The translations under genes were made by a program, and so were the position numbers. Positions 17,987-29,725 of a stretch of 64,000 nt of DNA are shown here, in pieces. The notes beneath the pieces are model-generated. The model was not told where the DNA came from. It was given only the letters and a program-made list of their open reading frames with translations, and did not search any database. Position 1 is the stretch's first letter; every line of letters begins with the position of its first letter. The stretch is taken from contig CAMWNI010000001.1 in assembly GCA_947175545.1 (NCBI GenBank), positions 62,001 through 126,000 on the forward strand, given 5' to 3'. Origin of the DNA: an uncultured Porphyromonadaceae bacterium (GTDB lineage: Bacteria; Bacteroidota; Bacteroidia; Bacteroidales; Muribaculaceae).

Positions 17987-19711
17987 ATGAAAAGGACTTT
18001 GCTATGCCTTGCCACAGGCGCAATTCTGTCATCGTGCTCGAATGGCGGAGGAAAACAGGCATTTCTTGAAGATATCCTGTTCGCCAAACTCGTGCCTGTA
18101 TCCACCTATGACAGCTACGGATTCATAAACCCCGACGGCGAACTCGTGATTCCGGCCAGCTTCGCAGCCGTCAACTTCTTCCACGATGGCCTCGCATGCG
18201 CCATCGACTCATCAGGCGAACATGTCGGATACATCGACGAAAAAGGCCTATACGCCATCAAACCCGCATATGCCAGTGCATCGGACTTCTCCGACGGACT
18301 TGCATGGGTGTCCTTGCCCGACTCTTCGCTCACCGCCATCGACAAAAAAGGGAACGTGAAGCTGCGCTGCCCGCAGGCATACACCATCAGTCCATTTCTT
18401 GATGGGTATTCCGTTTTCTATACTTTCGCCGGCAAACCCGGAGTAACCGACAAGAAAGGGAACATAACCATGATGCCTGACTCAGTAAGTCGCATCGACT
18501 CCCCTTCGTACGGCTATCTCGGCGCCTTAACCGACAGCGGCCGCCACATCATCTACGCATTCAACGACGGCAAACTCGCACTCACTCCCGTATCTTCCCG
18601 CTTCGAGATAAGCGATTACGACAACGAGTCACGGCTCGCGGTGGTAAAACAAGGCGACAAATACGGACTCGCCGACTACGACGGAAACCTCAGAATCAAT
18701 CCACGCTATGACCGCCTTGTCAGCGACGGCAACCGATACATCTACCTCAACGAGAAAGAAAAGTACGGCTGGATAGACTCCGAGGGTAAAGAACTAATTC
18801 CCGCAAAATACAAATTGGTCGACCCGTTCTTCAACGGCATGCCGGCATCCGTTTTTGATGCCAAATACACAATTGTGTCAACCTCCGGAAGCAAATACCA
18901 GGTAATCGACCTTGACGGCAAAACCGTAATCGGACCTAAATACGAACGAATCAAAAGTTTCGACGGACGTTACTTTATGGTGAAGACATCCGTGGGCTGG
19001 GGACTTGCCGACGCCTCGTCGGGCGATATCGTATGCGACCCCCAGTTCCAGAACATGGAAGCCGCCAGCACCAAAGTACTCATGGCCACAAGCGGAGACA
19101 ACAAATGGGGCGTAATCGACATTCACGGAAAGTACCTCGGTCAGATCAGCTATGCCAAACCTGACATGAACTCCAATATCGGCATGCAGGCCCGCTCGAA
19201 CAGAATCGACATAGAAACAGTTGCCGCATACATCCACGAGCAGGCTGTCAGGCTGAATGACGAGGAACACACCACCCTCGGCCAGCTCATTAACCTGTTC
19301 AACATCAGAGAAAGCGAGCTTTCAGTGTCACCGTTCGCGCCGCTCTTCTCACTTTCCGCCTACAACGGGTCACTTGACATTGCCGGATGCGTCAATCTCA
19401 ACCGCGATGCAAAAACAATAAGCTACTCCGGCTACTGGAGCCGCCGCGCGAAAACCACCGTCAACCATGATGCCAAAGCCGAAAATTACATCATTTTCAT
19501 CACCGCGCCGGGCAAAAACCGCGCAATAGCCGAAACTCTTGAGAAAAATTATGGCTTCAAAATTCAGAGCGAAGGCTACAGCGAAGACGCTTTTGAAACA
19601 GGCGAAACATTTAACATCGAAATCACTCCGGGGCAGCCGATCATCATCACTCCACCCATATCCGACATGTGGGATGACGAATCCGCCGGTCTTGACGATT
19701 ATGTACAATAA
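17987..19711 (+). CDS. WG-repeat lipoprotein (first of a pair)
   Basis: 574 residues. The signal peptide ends in a lipobox, LSSC (Cys17). At least six WG-type repeats of about 30-45 residues follow, for example YGFINPDGELVIPASF, VGYIDEKGLYAIKPAY, YGLADYDGNLRINPRY, YGWIDSEGKELIPAKY and WGVIDIHGKYLG. From about residue 400 there is a different C-terminal domain of about 170 residues that I do not recognise, ending in an acidic tail. WG repeats are thought to form beta-propeller-like surfaces; no enzyme motif is seen. The next WG gene begins 8 bp after the stop, so the two are one operon. The segment is bounded by repeats and broken genes. Confidence 0.88.
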   Translation: MKRTLLCLATGAILSSCSNGGGKQAFLEDILFAKLVPVSTYDSYGFINPDGELVIPASFAAVNFFHDGLACAIDSSGEHVGYIDEKGLYAIKPAYASASDFSDGLAWVSLPDSSLTAIDKKGNVKLRCPQAYTISPFLDGYSVFYTFAGKPGVTDKKGNITMMPDSVSRIDSPSYGYLGALTDSGRHIIYAFNDGKLALTPVSSRFEISDYDNESRLAVVKQGDKYGLADYDGNLRINPRYDRLVSDGNRYIYLNEKEKYGWIDSEGKELIPAKYKLVDPFFNGMPASVFDAKYTIVSTSGSKYQVIDLDGKTVIGPKYERIKSFDGRYFMVKTSVGWGLADASSGDIVCDPQFQNMEAASTKVLMATSGDNKWGVIDIHGKYLGQISYAKPDMNSNIGMQARSNRIDIETVAAYIHEQAVRLNDEEHTTLGQLINLFNIRESELSVSPFAPLFSLSAYNGSLDIAGCVNLNRDAKTISYSGYWSRRAKTTVNHDAKAENYIIFITAPGKNRAIAETLEKNYGFKIQSEGYSEDAFETGETFNIEITPGQPIIITPPISDMWDDESAGLDDYVQ

Positions 19712-19719
19712 TTAAAGCC

Positions 19720-20943
19720 ATGAGAAAAGCATTCACTACCGCAGCCGCATCAGCGGCCCTCATCATGCTACTGGCATCCTGCGGCGGCACATCCGGACGC
19801 ATGCACAAGATTGCCGACACCGTTGACCTCGACCTCATCCCCTCTTTGCAGCCCAACGGCAGAACCCAAGCCTACGTCAACACCCTTGGCGAGCCAAAGC
19901 TCGAATACAGCGGCGACGGAGAGTTCGGCCAGGCCGGCGACCTGAGGCTGAATCTGTTCCACAACGGAATGGCCGCAATCAACACCCGCGGCTCGAAAGA
20001 ATCACGCTTCATCGACAGCGAAGGAAACGTGGTAATCGACTGCTCCGGCATTGCTCCGGGGCATATAGCCTACGGAGGTTTTTCCGAGGGGATTGCCTTC
20101 ATACGCGACGGCTGCGACCGATTCACAGCCATTGACACCAAAGGTAATATTCTGTTTGAAATAGAGGGGGAAATCCAATCACCCATGCTTGGAGGATTCG
20201 CCCTTTACAGCGACAGATACGGACGTAAACTCGGAGCCTTCAACTCCAAAGGGGAAATAGTACTCGAAGCCGGAACAGATGACGAATACATCCCCTCCGG
20301 CTTTACCCGCAACCCCGCGCACCTTAGCCAGGTACCTATATACGGAAAGGAGGGATTCATGTATGTACTTGACCTCGCCGACGGAAAGCACTACCTTGAA
20401 GGTGTGGAGGCGGCGGATCAGCCATGGCTTTCCCTTGACTGGAACAACTGCGCCGTATGCCGCACCGACGGCCGCTACGGACTCATGTCGGCCGAAGGCG
20501 AATGGCTGATCGAACCGCAGTTCAGCTATATGGCCAACGACGGCGACTGGTATGTCATCACACAGGACAACATGATAGGCTGGTGTGACAAAAACGGCAA
20601 AATGATGATTGAACCGGAGTTTGAAGCATCAGGCCACGCCGCCTGGGGAGTGAGCAAAACCCGTTTCGGACTTGACAAATGGGCCTGGATCGGCAAGGAC
20701 GGCGTGTTCATTGACCGGGAGGGGAAAGTGGTACTCGAATGCGAACACTATGCGGAGACCAACTTCATCGGCGACAGATGTCTTGTCACCGTAGGCGGCA
20801 ACTCCTCCATGATGCACGCCTGGATGGGACGTGACGGACAGCTGATCGGCGAGCCGTTCCTCAACGACGAGAGGTCCACATATATCATCCGCGACATGTC
20901 CCGCGAGCTTATCCCCCCATACCCCCAATATGAGATGCCCTGA
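19720..20943 (+). CDS. WG-repeat lipoprotein (second of a pair)
   Basis: 407 residues with a lipobox LASC (Cys21). WG-type repeats run through the mature part, less regular than in the upstream gene: SRFIDSEGNVVIDCSG, FTAIDTKGNILFEIEG, YGLMSAEGEWLIEPQFSY, IGWCDKNGKMMIEPEFEA and WIGKDGVFIDREGKVVLE. It lacks the extra C-terminal domain of its partner and ends with a short proline/tyrosine-rich tail. Both proteins probably sit on the same membrane and may bind each other or a common ligand, which is inference. A strong terminator follows 27 bp after the stop. Confidence 0.87.
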   Translation: MRKAFTTAAASAALIMLLASCGGTSGRMHKIADTVDLDLIPSLQPNGRTQAYVNTLGEPKLEYSGDGEFGQAGDLRLNLFHNGMAAINTRGSKESRFIDSEGNVVIDCSGIAPGHIAYGGFSEGIAFIRDGCDRFTAIDTKGNILFEIEGEIQSPMLGGFALYSDRYGRKLGAFNSKGEIVLEAGTDDEYIPSGFTRNPAHLSQVPIYGKEGFMYVLDLADGKHYLEGVEAADQPWLSLDWNNCAVCRTDGRYGLMSAEGEWLIEPQFSYMANDGDWYVITQDNMIGWCDKNGKMMIEPEFEASGHAAWGVSKTRFGLDKWAWIGKDGVFIDREGKVVLECEHYAETNFIGDRCLVTVGGNSSMMHAWMGRDGQLIGEPFLNDERSTYIIRDMSRELIPPYPQYEMP

Positions 20944-20970
20944 TCCCTACAACCATAGGCAATAAACGGT

Positions 20971-21019
20971 CAAGGCCCTGTGCAGACATTGAATCTGCCA
21001 CAGGGCCTTGCTTTTTTTT
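20971..21019 (+). terminator. Strong intrinsic terminator of the WG-repeat operon
   Basis: CAAGGCCCTGTG-CAGA pairs with TCTGCCACAGGGCCTTG (one bulged base, 7-nt loop) and is followed by C and eight T. This is the most canonical intrinsic terminator in the window. Confidence 0.92.
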
Positions 21020-21043
21020 GCGTATGCCGGGAAAGTGCGGCGG

Positions 21044-21193
21044 TCACTTGCGGAGAGCCGAACGGAAAGCGCCGGCGGCGGAACGCCAGGCGGCAGGCAC
21101 GCTGTCGACCGGGTATACTGTGAATCCCGAGCCGCGTCCCGACGGCGGCACCGTGAACGCCAGTTCATAACGGGCGTCGCTTACAACGGCGCA
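21044..21193 (-). pseudogene. 3' remnant of an unidentified gene
   Basis: On the minus strand an open frame of 49 codons ends in TGA at 21044-21046 and reads CAVVSDARYELAFTVPPSGR, then a GSGFTVYPVDSVP segment and an amphipathic helix AAWRSAAGAFRSALRK. Codon third positions are strongly GC, like genuine genes nearby, and the strand-then-helix pattern looks protein-like. Immediately upstream (21194-21196) there is a stop, exactly where the repeat element begins. I infer this is the tail of a gene cut by the event that brought in the WG-repeat segment. I cannot identify the family; the frame could also be chance. Confidence 0.4.
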
Positions 21194-21214
21194 TTAACTT
21201 GGGGAACGGGGTCT
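21191..21214. repeat. Right boundary repeat of the WG-repeat segment
   Basis: GCATTAACTTG (21191-21201) is a direct copy of 17572-17582, and GGGGAACGGGGTCT (21201-21214) is the inverted copy of 17549-17562. The beta-galactosidase stop codon lies 21 bp further on, so the element is inserted tightly between two minus-strand coding sequences. Confidence 0.65.
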
Positions 21215-21234
21215 CTTAAAAAGTCGAATATGGA

Positions 21235-25082
<3,848 letters not shown>

Positions 25083-25088
<6 letters not shown>

Positions 25089-25109
25089 GGTCAGAGAATG
25101 ACCTTGCGG
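25083..25109 (-). terminator. Hairpin at the end of the large surface-protein gene
   Basis: A perfect 11-bp stem with a 5-nt loop: CCGCAAGGTCA at 25083-25093 and TGACCTTGCGG at 25099-25109. The stop codon of the upstream gene (25091-25093) is inside the stem. There is no U-run after it, so it may be an mRNA 3'-end stabiliser or a weak terminator. Confidence 0.5.
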
Positions 25110-28100
25110 ACTTTGCCGTTGCGGAAGCGTACGATATTGACTCCGTGAACCGGACCCGCAAGCCTGAGTCCACTGAGAGAATAGTAGCCTTCGATTTCAT
25201 CAGCGGCGCTGACCTCGTCAATCGAAGTGTTGTCACCCTCGTTGAAATAGAGATCGTGTTCAGGGTCGAAGAATACCTGACGACCACCAAGGACGGGATG
25301 AGGGTCTTCACCGATTGTCTGACCGAACGCCTCACCGAGACGATAGGCAACCTCGCCGGATCTGAGTTGGGCGTCAGTTACGAGTTCGTGGCCGGCCGTG
25401 ACACTATAGTTCTCAATGGCGAAGACATTGCTTACATTATCCTTGGCCGTTGAAGAGCCGATGCAGGCTCCGCCAAGGTTATTGCAGGAGATCGAGCCTA
25501 TGCTGAAAACGTTTTCAACACAGACGGCCTTATTGGAATGTCCACCAAGGATTCCGCCACAATACTGAGTGCCGGTTATTGAGCCGGTGTTATAGCAATT
25601 TGAAATCCGGTCTGTTGCCTGCGCAGCAAAGCCGACAATGCCGCCGGCATAGTTTCCGGTGATTGCGACGTCGGCCATGTTAGCACAGCGGTCAACAGTT
25701 ACATAGGCCTGGATGCAACCTGCAATGCCGGCTGCGTATGCCTTTGCTGTGACTGAGCCGCTTACGCTCAGGTTAGAAATCGAGGCCGGAGCGTCAGCGG
25801 AAGCCCCCTTTACATAACCGAAAAGTCCACCATACTGTGCATTGGGAGTATTGATATAGAGACCGTCAACCTTATGATTGTTGCCATTGAAGGTTCCGGC
25901 AAAGCATTTGGCAAACGTCCCGCCAATCGGAGTCCATTCATAGTCAGCCAGGTCGATGTCGGCAATCAGTTCGGCCTCCGGAGCGCCGCCCTCGGAATTG
26001 ACCTTGTCGGCCAGCCATGCCAGCTCGGCGGGCGTCGCAATCTGATAGACTCCCTCGGGGTTGGCCAGAGGTTCTGTCAAGGTGACACCATCCCATCCGC
26101 CAGGGACCTCGACCATATCAATCGGGAAAATCTGCAGGCCCTCGGCATTGTCGGGTATATTGAACGTGTGGCGGAAACAGCGATAGCCGGGCAGCATTGC
26201 CGTCAGTTCATAGTTGCCATAGGTCCCGGAGTAGAGTCCGTCCTCATCGGGGGTCAGTTCAGTTCCGTTAAACAGCATGCGGATATCAGCATCGGCAACA
26301 TTGCTTTCGGTGCGAATCTGAAAACTTCTGGTTTTTGAGATGGGGATTTCAACATCGGGAATCATACCGAAATAGGTCTTATGAGGTACGGCGGTGAAGT
26401 TCGGCGAGCGTCCGGCAATGTTGTCAATCGTGCGGTGATTGCCGATGGGGTCGCCGTAGCCATTCACCTGAATGACGCCGTCAGTCATCCGGATTGAGGG
26501 CTGGGCGTCGACGTCATGGTCGGCGGGAATGGTGACGGTTACTGCCTGGGCCGAAGGCGCCGAGCCGAAGGTGTATTGTCCGGAACCGAGAATCAGCGAC
26601 GAACCGTTAGGCACGCCGTTGTAAGTCACATAAGCCGACATATTGTAGATTCCGGCAAGCTTATTGGCCGGATGGAAAAGGCCGGAATACTGGATTTTGA
26701 CTTCATCGCCGGGCTGGAAAATCATACTGCCGGGGCGGGAGGTATTGATTAGTTCACGGTGACATGAGCGGGCGGTCAGTACCTGATAGACGGAATTGCC
26801 GGCGGCATCGGTCAGCCTTACGATCTGGCGGCCATCAGTCAGCAGCAGCGAGTAAGAGCCATCGTCATTGAGCGTAACGCCGTCGGATGAAAATCCGGAG
26901 TAAGAAGCCATCCGTTCACCGATTTCAGGGCGTGCCATTTCAACGGAGACTGCTCCGACGGGAGTAAACGTGTAAACGGCACCGGGTTCGGAGTCAAGGT
27001 AGTAGAAAACGTCGTGTTCGGCATCAACGCTGGATCCTGCCAACTTTAAGGCACCTGTATTATAGTCCTGGTTAATCAGCATGTTAGGCTCGACGGCCGA
27101 GTCAGCGGAACCTACGGTCACAACAAACACGCCGGTGTTTTCAGGCCAGATTGCGCCCCAGATCTCACCACCCATGTAGTCTTTGCGATCATTGCCGGAG
27201 TAGAAATTCAGGCCGATGGCATCGTAAGTGACCAACACCAGGGCTGTTCCGTTGCCGACGGCATTGAGTTCAGCCCAGGCCGATCCGGGAGTCTGACGAA
27301 TCTCAACAACGTCGGTTGAAGGCCGGCCGTCAACCGAGATAACAGAATAGTGAAAATCCGGCTCCATGAAATAGTTGTTGGTTGAATTATCGGTCAGCTG
27401 CCACGAGCGCATTGCGTGGAGGTTGAATGACTGTCCCTGATTTAGTTTCAGATGTCCGCGCTCGTTGATGTTGAGAAAGATATTGCCGGTTTCATAGCCT
27501 CCGCAGGCCGAAACGGAATGATTTATGAGATGAGGGTCGGCGGTTTCGTAGTCGGCAGTGTCGAAGGCTATGGCAGGCCGCTTCGCGGCGTCGGCCGACA
27601 TGGTGAAGTATCCCGCGCGGGTCAGCTTGCCAGCCATGCCGGTGCGATAGTTATAGACCTGTCCGTGGGCGAGATAATAGGTATAGTTCGTTTTCCCGTC
27701 GGCGGTTTCGACTTTCAGCGGTTCAACGGGTGTGAAATTGACGAAATGGGCAAATTTTATGTTCAACTCGAAAGATGCCTCCTCAGGCACGGAAATGACG
27801 TAGTTCTCGCCCTTGGGGATAGCTCCATTGACATTGACGTTGCCGGTCAGGGTTGCAGACTTGTAGAACGTCGTGAATCCCTCGGCCTGATGAGCCTCGG
27901 AGGGAGTGAAAGTGGCATAATAACTGTTACCGTTCAACGCCAGGAAGGTATATCGATTGGCGGTGGTGCTTTTACCGAGAGGAACCTTCTGGACCGAACC
28001 TTCGCGCGAAGAGACGTTGACATCGAGAGAATAGTCACCGTTCTCAATGGTCCAGACTGAATTGTCGGCGTTTTTATTGGTGACATAGGCCGTACAGGTC

Positions 28101-28396
28101 AGAACGGTGAACTGCTGCACGGTGGCAGAGTCGGCTACGTTGATTAAGATTGAGCCATTGAAGGTAACGCCATCTTTATTGTATCCGGACAAAAGATATT
28201 TTCCAACCGGAACGTCGAAATCATATTCATTGTTTGAGGGCTGACCGGCATCAATGACGTGACCCGTAACGGGGTCAGACAGAGTCATCGTGGTCGAAAT
28301 GGCATTCATTTTGACCTTGACGGGATTTGCGACAGTCGGCACTGTACTTCCAAGAAGGAGTGCGCCAAGGGCAAGACTAAGCAGTTTGTTATTCAT
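25091..28396 (-). CDS. Large surface protein of the cobalamin operon, GLUG-like repeats and sorting-type tail
   Basis: 1101 residues with a signal peptide (ends near VPTVANP). The N-terminal 750 residues are beta-rich with no family I recognise. At about residues 775-960 comes a region of glycine-rich repeats of the GLUG type (YGGLFGYVKG, AAGIAGCIQAY, AGGIVGFAAQ, CGGILGGHS), each following a short N-x-x-x-G pattern, expected to form a beta-helix. The last 30 residues (YYSLSGLRLAGPVHGVNIVR, then basic residues) resemble the C-terminal sorting tails of Bacteroidota secreted proteins and closely parallel the tail of the neighbouring BtuG-like protein. It is the third gene after the B12 riboswitch, 30 bp from the second, so a role in B12 capture is possible but unproven. 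Confidence 0.75.
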   Translation of the reverse strand: MNNKLLSLALGALLLGSTVPTVANPVKVKMNAISTTMTLSDPVTGHVIDAGQPSNNEYDFDVPVGKYLLSGYNKDGVTFNGSILINVADSATVQQFTVLTCTAYVTNKNADNSVWTIENGDYSLDVNVSSREGSVQKVPLGKSTTANRYTFLALNGNSYYATFTPSEAHQAEGFTTFYKSATLTGNVNVNGAIPKGENYVISVPEEASFELNIKFAHFVNFTPVEPLKVETADGKTNYTYYLAHGQVYNYRTGMAGKLTRAGYFTMSADAAKRPAIAFDTADYETADPHLINHSVSACGGYETGNIFLNINERGHLKLNQGQSFNLHAMRSWQLTDNSTNNYFMEPDFHYSVISVDGRPSTDVVEIRQTPGSAWAELNAVGNGTALVLVTYDAIGLNFYSGNDRKDYMGGEIWGAIWPENTGVFVVTVGSADSAVEPNMLINQDYNTGALKLAGSSVDAEHDVFYYLDSEPGAVYTFTPVGAVSVEMARPEIGERMASYSGFSSDGVTLNDDGSYSLLLTDGRQIVRLTDAAGNSVYQVLTARSCHRELINTSRPGSMIFQPGDEVKIQYSGLFHPANKLAGIYNMSAYVTYNGVPNGSSLILGSGQYTFGSAPSAQAVTVTIPADHDVDAQPSIRMTDGVIQVNGYGDPIGNHRTIDNIAGRSPNFTAVPHKTYFGMIPDVEIPISKTRSFQIRTESNVADADIRMLFNGTELTPDEDGLYSGTYGNYELTAMLPGYRCFRHTFNIPDNAEGLQIFPIDMVEVPGGWDGVTLTEPLANPEGVYQIATPAELAWLADKVNSEGGAPEAELIADIDLADYEWTPIGGTFAKCFAGTFNGNNHKVDGLYINTPNAQYGGLFGYVKGASADAPASISNLSVSGSVTAKAYAAGIAGCIQAYVTVDRCANMADVAITGNYAGGIVGFAAQATDRISNCYNTGSITGTQYCGGILGGHSNKAVCVENVFSIGSISCNNLGGACIGSSTAKDNVSNVFAIENYSVTAGHELVTDAQLRSGEVAYRLGEAFGQTIGEDPHPVLGGRQVFFDPEHDLYFNEGDNTSIDEVSAADEIEGYYSLSGLRLAGPVHGVNIVRFRNGKVRKVIL

Positions 28397-28426
28397 TGCT
28401 TGATTAAAACGTGTTATAAAAAGGGA

Positions 28427-29704
28427 TTAATAGACTAACTTTTTGCCATTGCGGACATAAATCTGCCCTCTGACGGGGTTCCCAACCGGCAGGCCCGACA
28501 GATTGTAAAGCGGGGAGGCGGGTTCGTTGACAACCTCAATTACTACGGACTCCGTGTCAGTGGTTTCCGAGTCCGGGTCAAGCGCAAGGAAGTGGGCAGG
28601 ATTGATGTAGACGCCGTGAACGCCAAGCAGATTGCCCTCGGAATCCCACTGATAGAGCGCTCCGGCAGCGGCAAACGAACCGGCATCCGTCGCGTAGATG
28701 TATCCGCTGTAAGGGTTAACATAGATTCCGTAAGGCATCGTCATCTTTTTTATGTCGTCCAGCAGCGTGCCGGGGAATTCTTCGGTCACACCCTCGGCTC
28801 CGTTGCTTGCAAAAACCGCTTCGGGATCAATCTTGACATAATTGAACTGATATTCGCTCGTATAGTAAGAAAACCGGGAGCCAATGGCATAGAACTGACC
28901 GTCGGAAGTTTGTGAACTGTAAGTCGCAGCATACTCGAGCATCCGGAAACACTCCGCATCCGGCGCGCCACTGATGGCGGCTTCACAGTCGAAAATTATT
29001 GTTGCCGCAGGGATGTCATAATAATCGCCGGGCGAATTTATGCAAAGATACTTGCCGCTGACGGATAACTTGCCATAGAGATTAATCTGACCGGTATCGA
29101 CGGTGCGCACAATTTTCATTGTCGCGGCGTCAATCACGCTGACAGTGGTTTCATATTCATGGTCTTCCTGAAAGGCATAGCCGCCGGTGTTGGCAACGAA
29201 CAGATAGCCGTCATATAACGCGATGCCCTCGGGTTCATAGCCGACCTCAACGGCACTGACAACCTTGAAGGTGCTGACGTCAATTTTGGCAACGTAGCCC
29301 TTGTCGAACATCAACATTCCGTCAACGGTCGCAACCTCATGGCCATAAGATGAGACATAGACATAGTCTCCGTCAGAAGCGAGTTTGCGGTTATTAGGCA
29401 CATCCTCGGTCGCAGCCACGGCAACGCCGTCGGGACGGATAAACTGTACGATGTTCGACCAATTGACGGCAATGGCAATCAGGTTTTCGTTGACCTGGAT
29501 GATGTCGTTCGGCGTGTCGCCGAGTTTCTGGCCGTTGACGTCGCGAAACCATTGGTTGCTGACAATCCGACCGTCGTCGAAATAGGTGATTTTGCCATTG
29601 TCGGCCTGCCAGTTGCCCTCGTTCAGCAGAATGATGCGCTCACGGGCAACCGCTGCACTCCACAGGCAGAGAGCCGGTAATAACAGGGAGATCTTCTTAA
29701 GCAT
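28427..29704 (-). CDS. BtuG-like YncE/DUF5074 beta-propeller, putative surface B12-binding protein
   Basis: 425 residues. After a signal peptide (ends AAVA|R) come propeller blades of the YncE type, for example GYVAKIDVSTFKVVSAVEVG, EGIALYDGYLFVANTGGYAF, TTVSVIDAATMKIVRTVDTG and PYGIYVNPYSGYIYATDAGS. BtuG in Bacteroides is a seven-bladed YncE-like surface lipoprotein that binds cobalamin very tightly and sits next to BtuB; the same pairing behind a B12 riboswitch here makes this the likely function. Unlike BtuG no lipobox is present (the only early Cys is preceded by Leu). Instead the protein ends with a tail (PLYNLSGLPVGNPVRGQIYV, then NGKKLVY) similar to that of the next gene, suggesting a different anchoring route. 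Confidence 0.8.
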   Translation of the reverse strand: MLKKISLLLPALCLWSAAVARERIILLNEGNWQADNGKITYFDDGRIVSNQWFRDVNGQKLGDTPNDIIQVNENLIAIAVNWSNIVQFIRPDGVAVAATEDVPNNRKLASDGDYVYVSSYGHEVATVDGMLMFDKGYVAKIDVSTFKVVSAVEVGYEPEGIALYDGYLFVANTGGYAFQEDHEYETTVSVIDAATMKIVRTVDTGQINLYGKLSVSGKYLCINSPGDYYDIPAATIIFDCEAAISGAPDAECFRMLEYAATYSSQTSDGQFYAIGSRFSYYTSEYQFNYVKIDPEAVFASNGAEGVTEEFPGTLLDDIKKMTMPYGIYVNPYSGYIYATDAGSFAAAGALYQWDSEGNLLGVHGVYINPAHFLALDPDSETTDTESVVIEVVNEPASPLYNLSGLPVGNPVRGQIYVRNGKKLVY

Positions 29705-29725
29705 AACTTGTTTTTGATAGATTGT

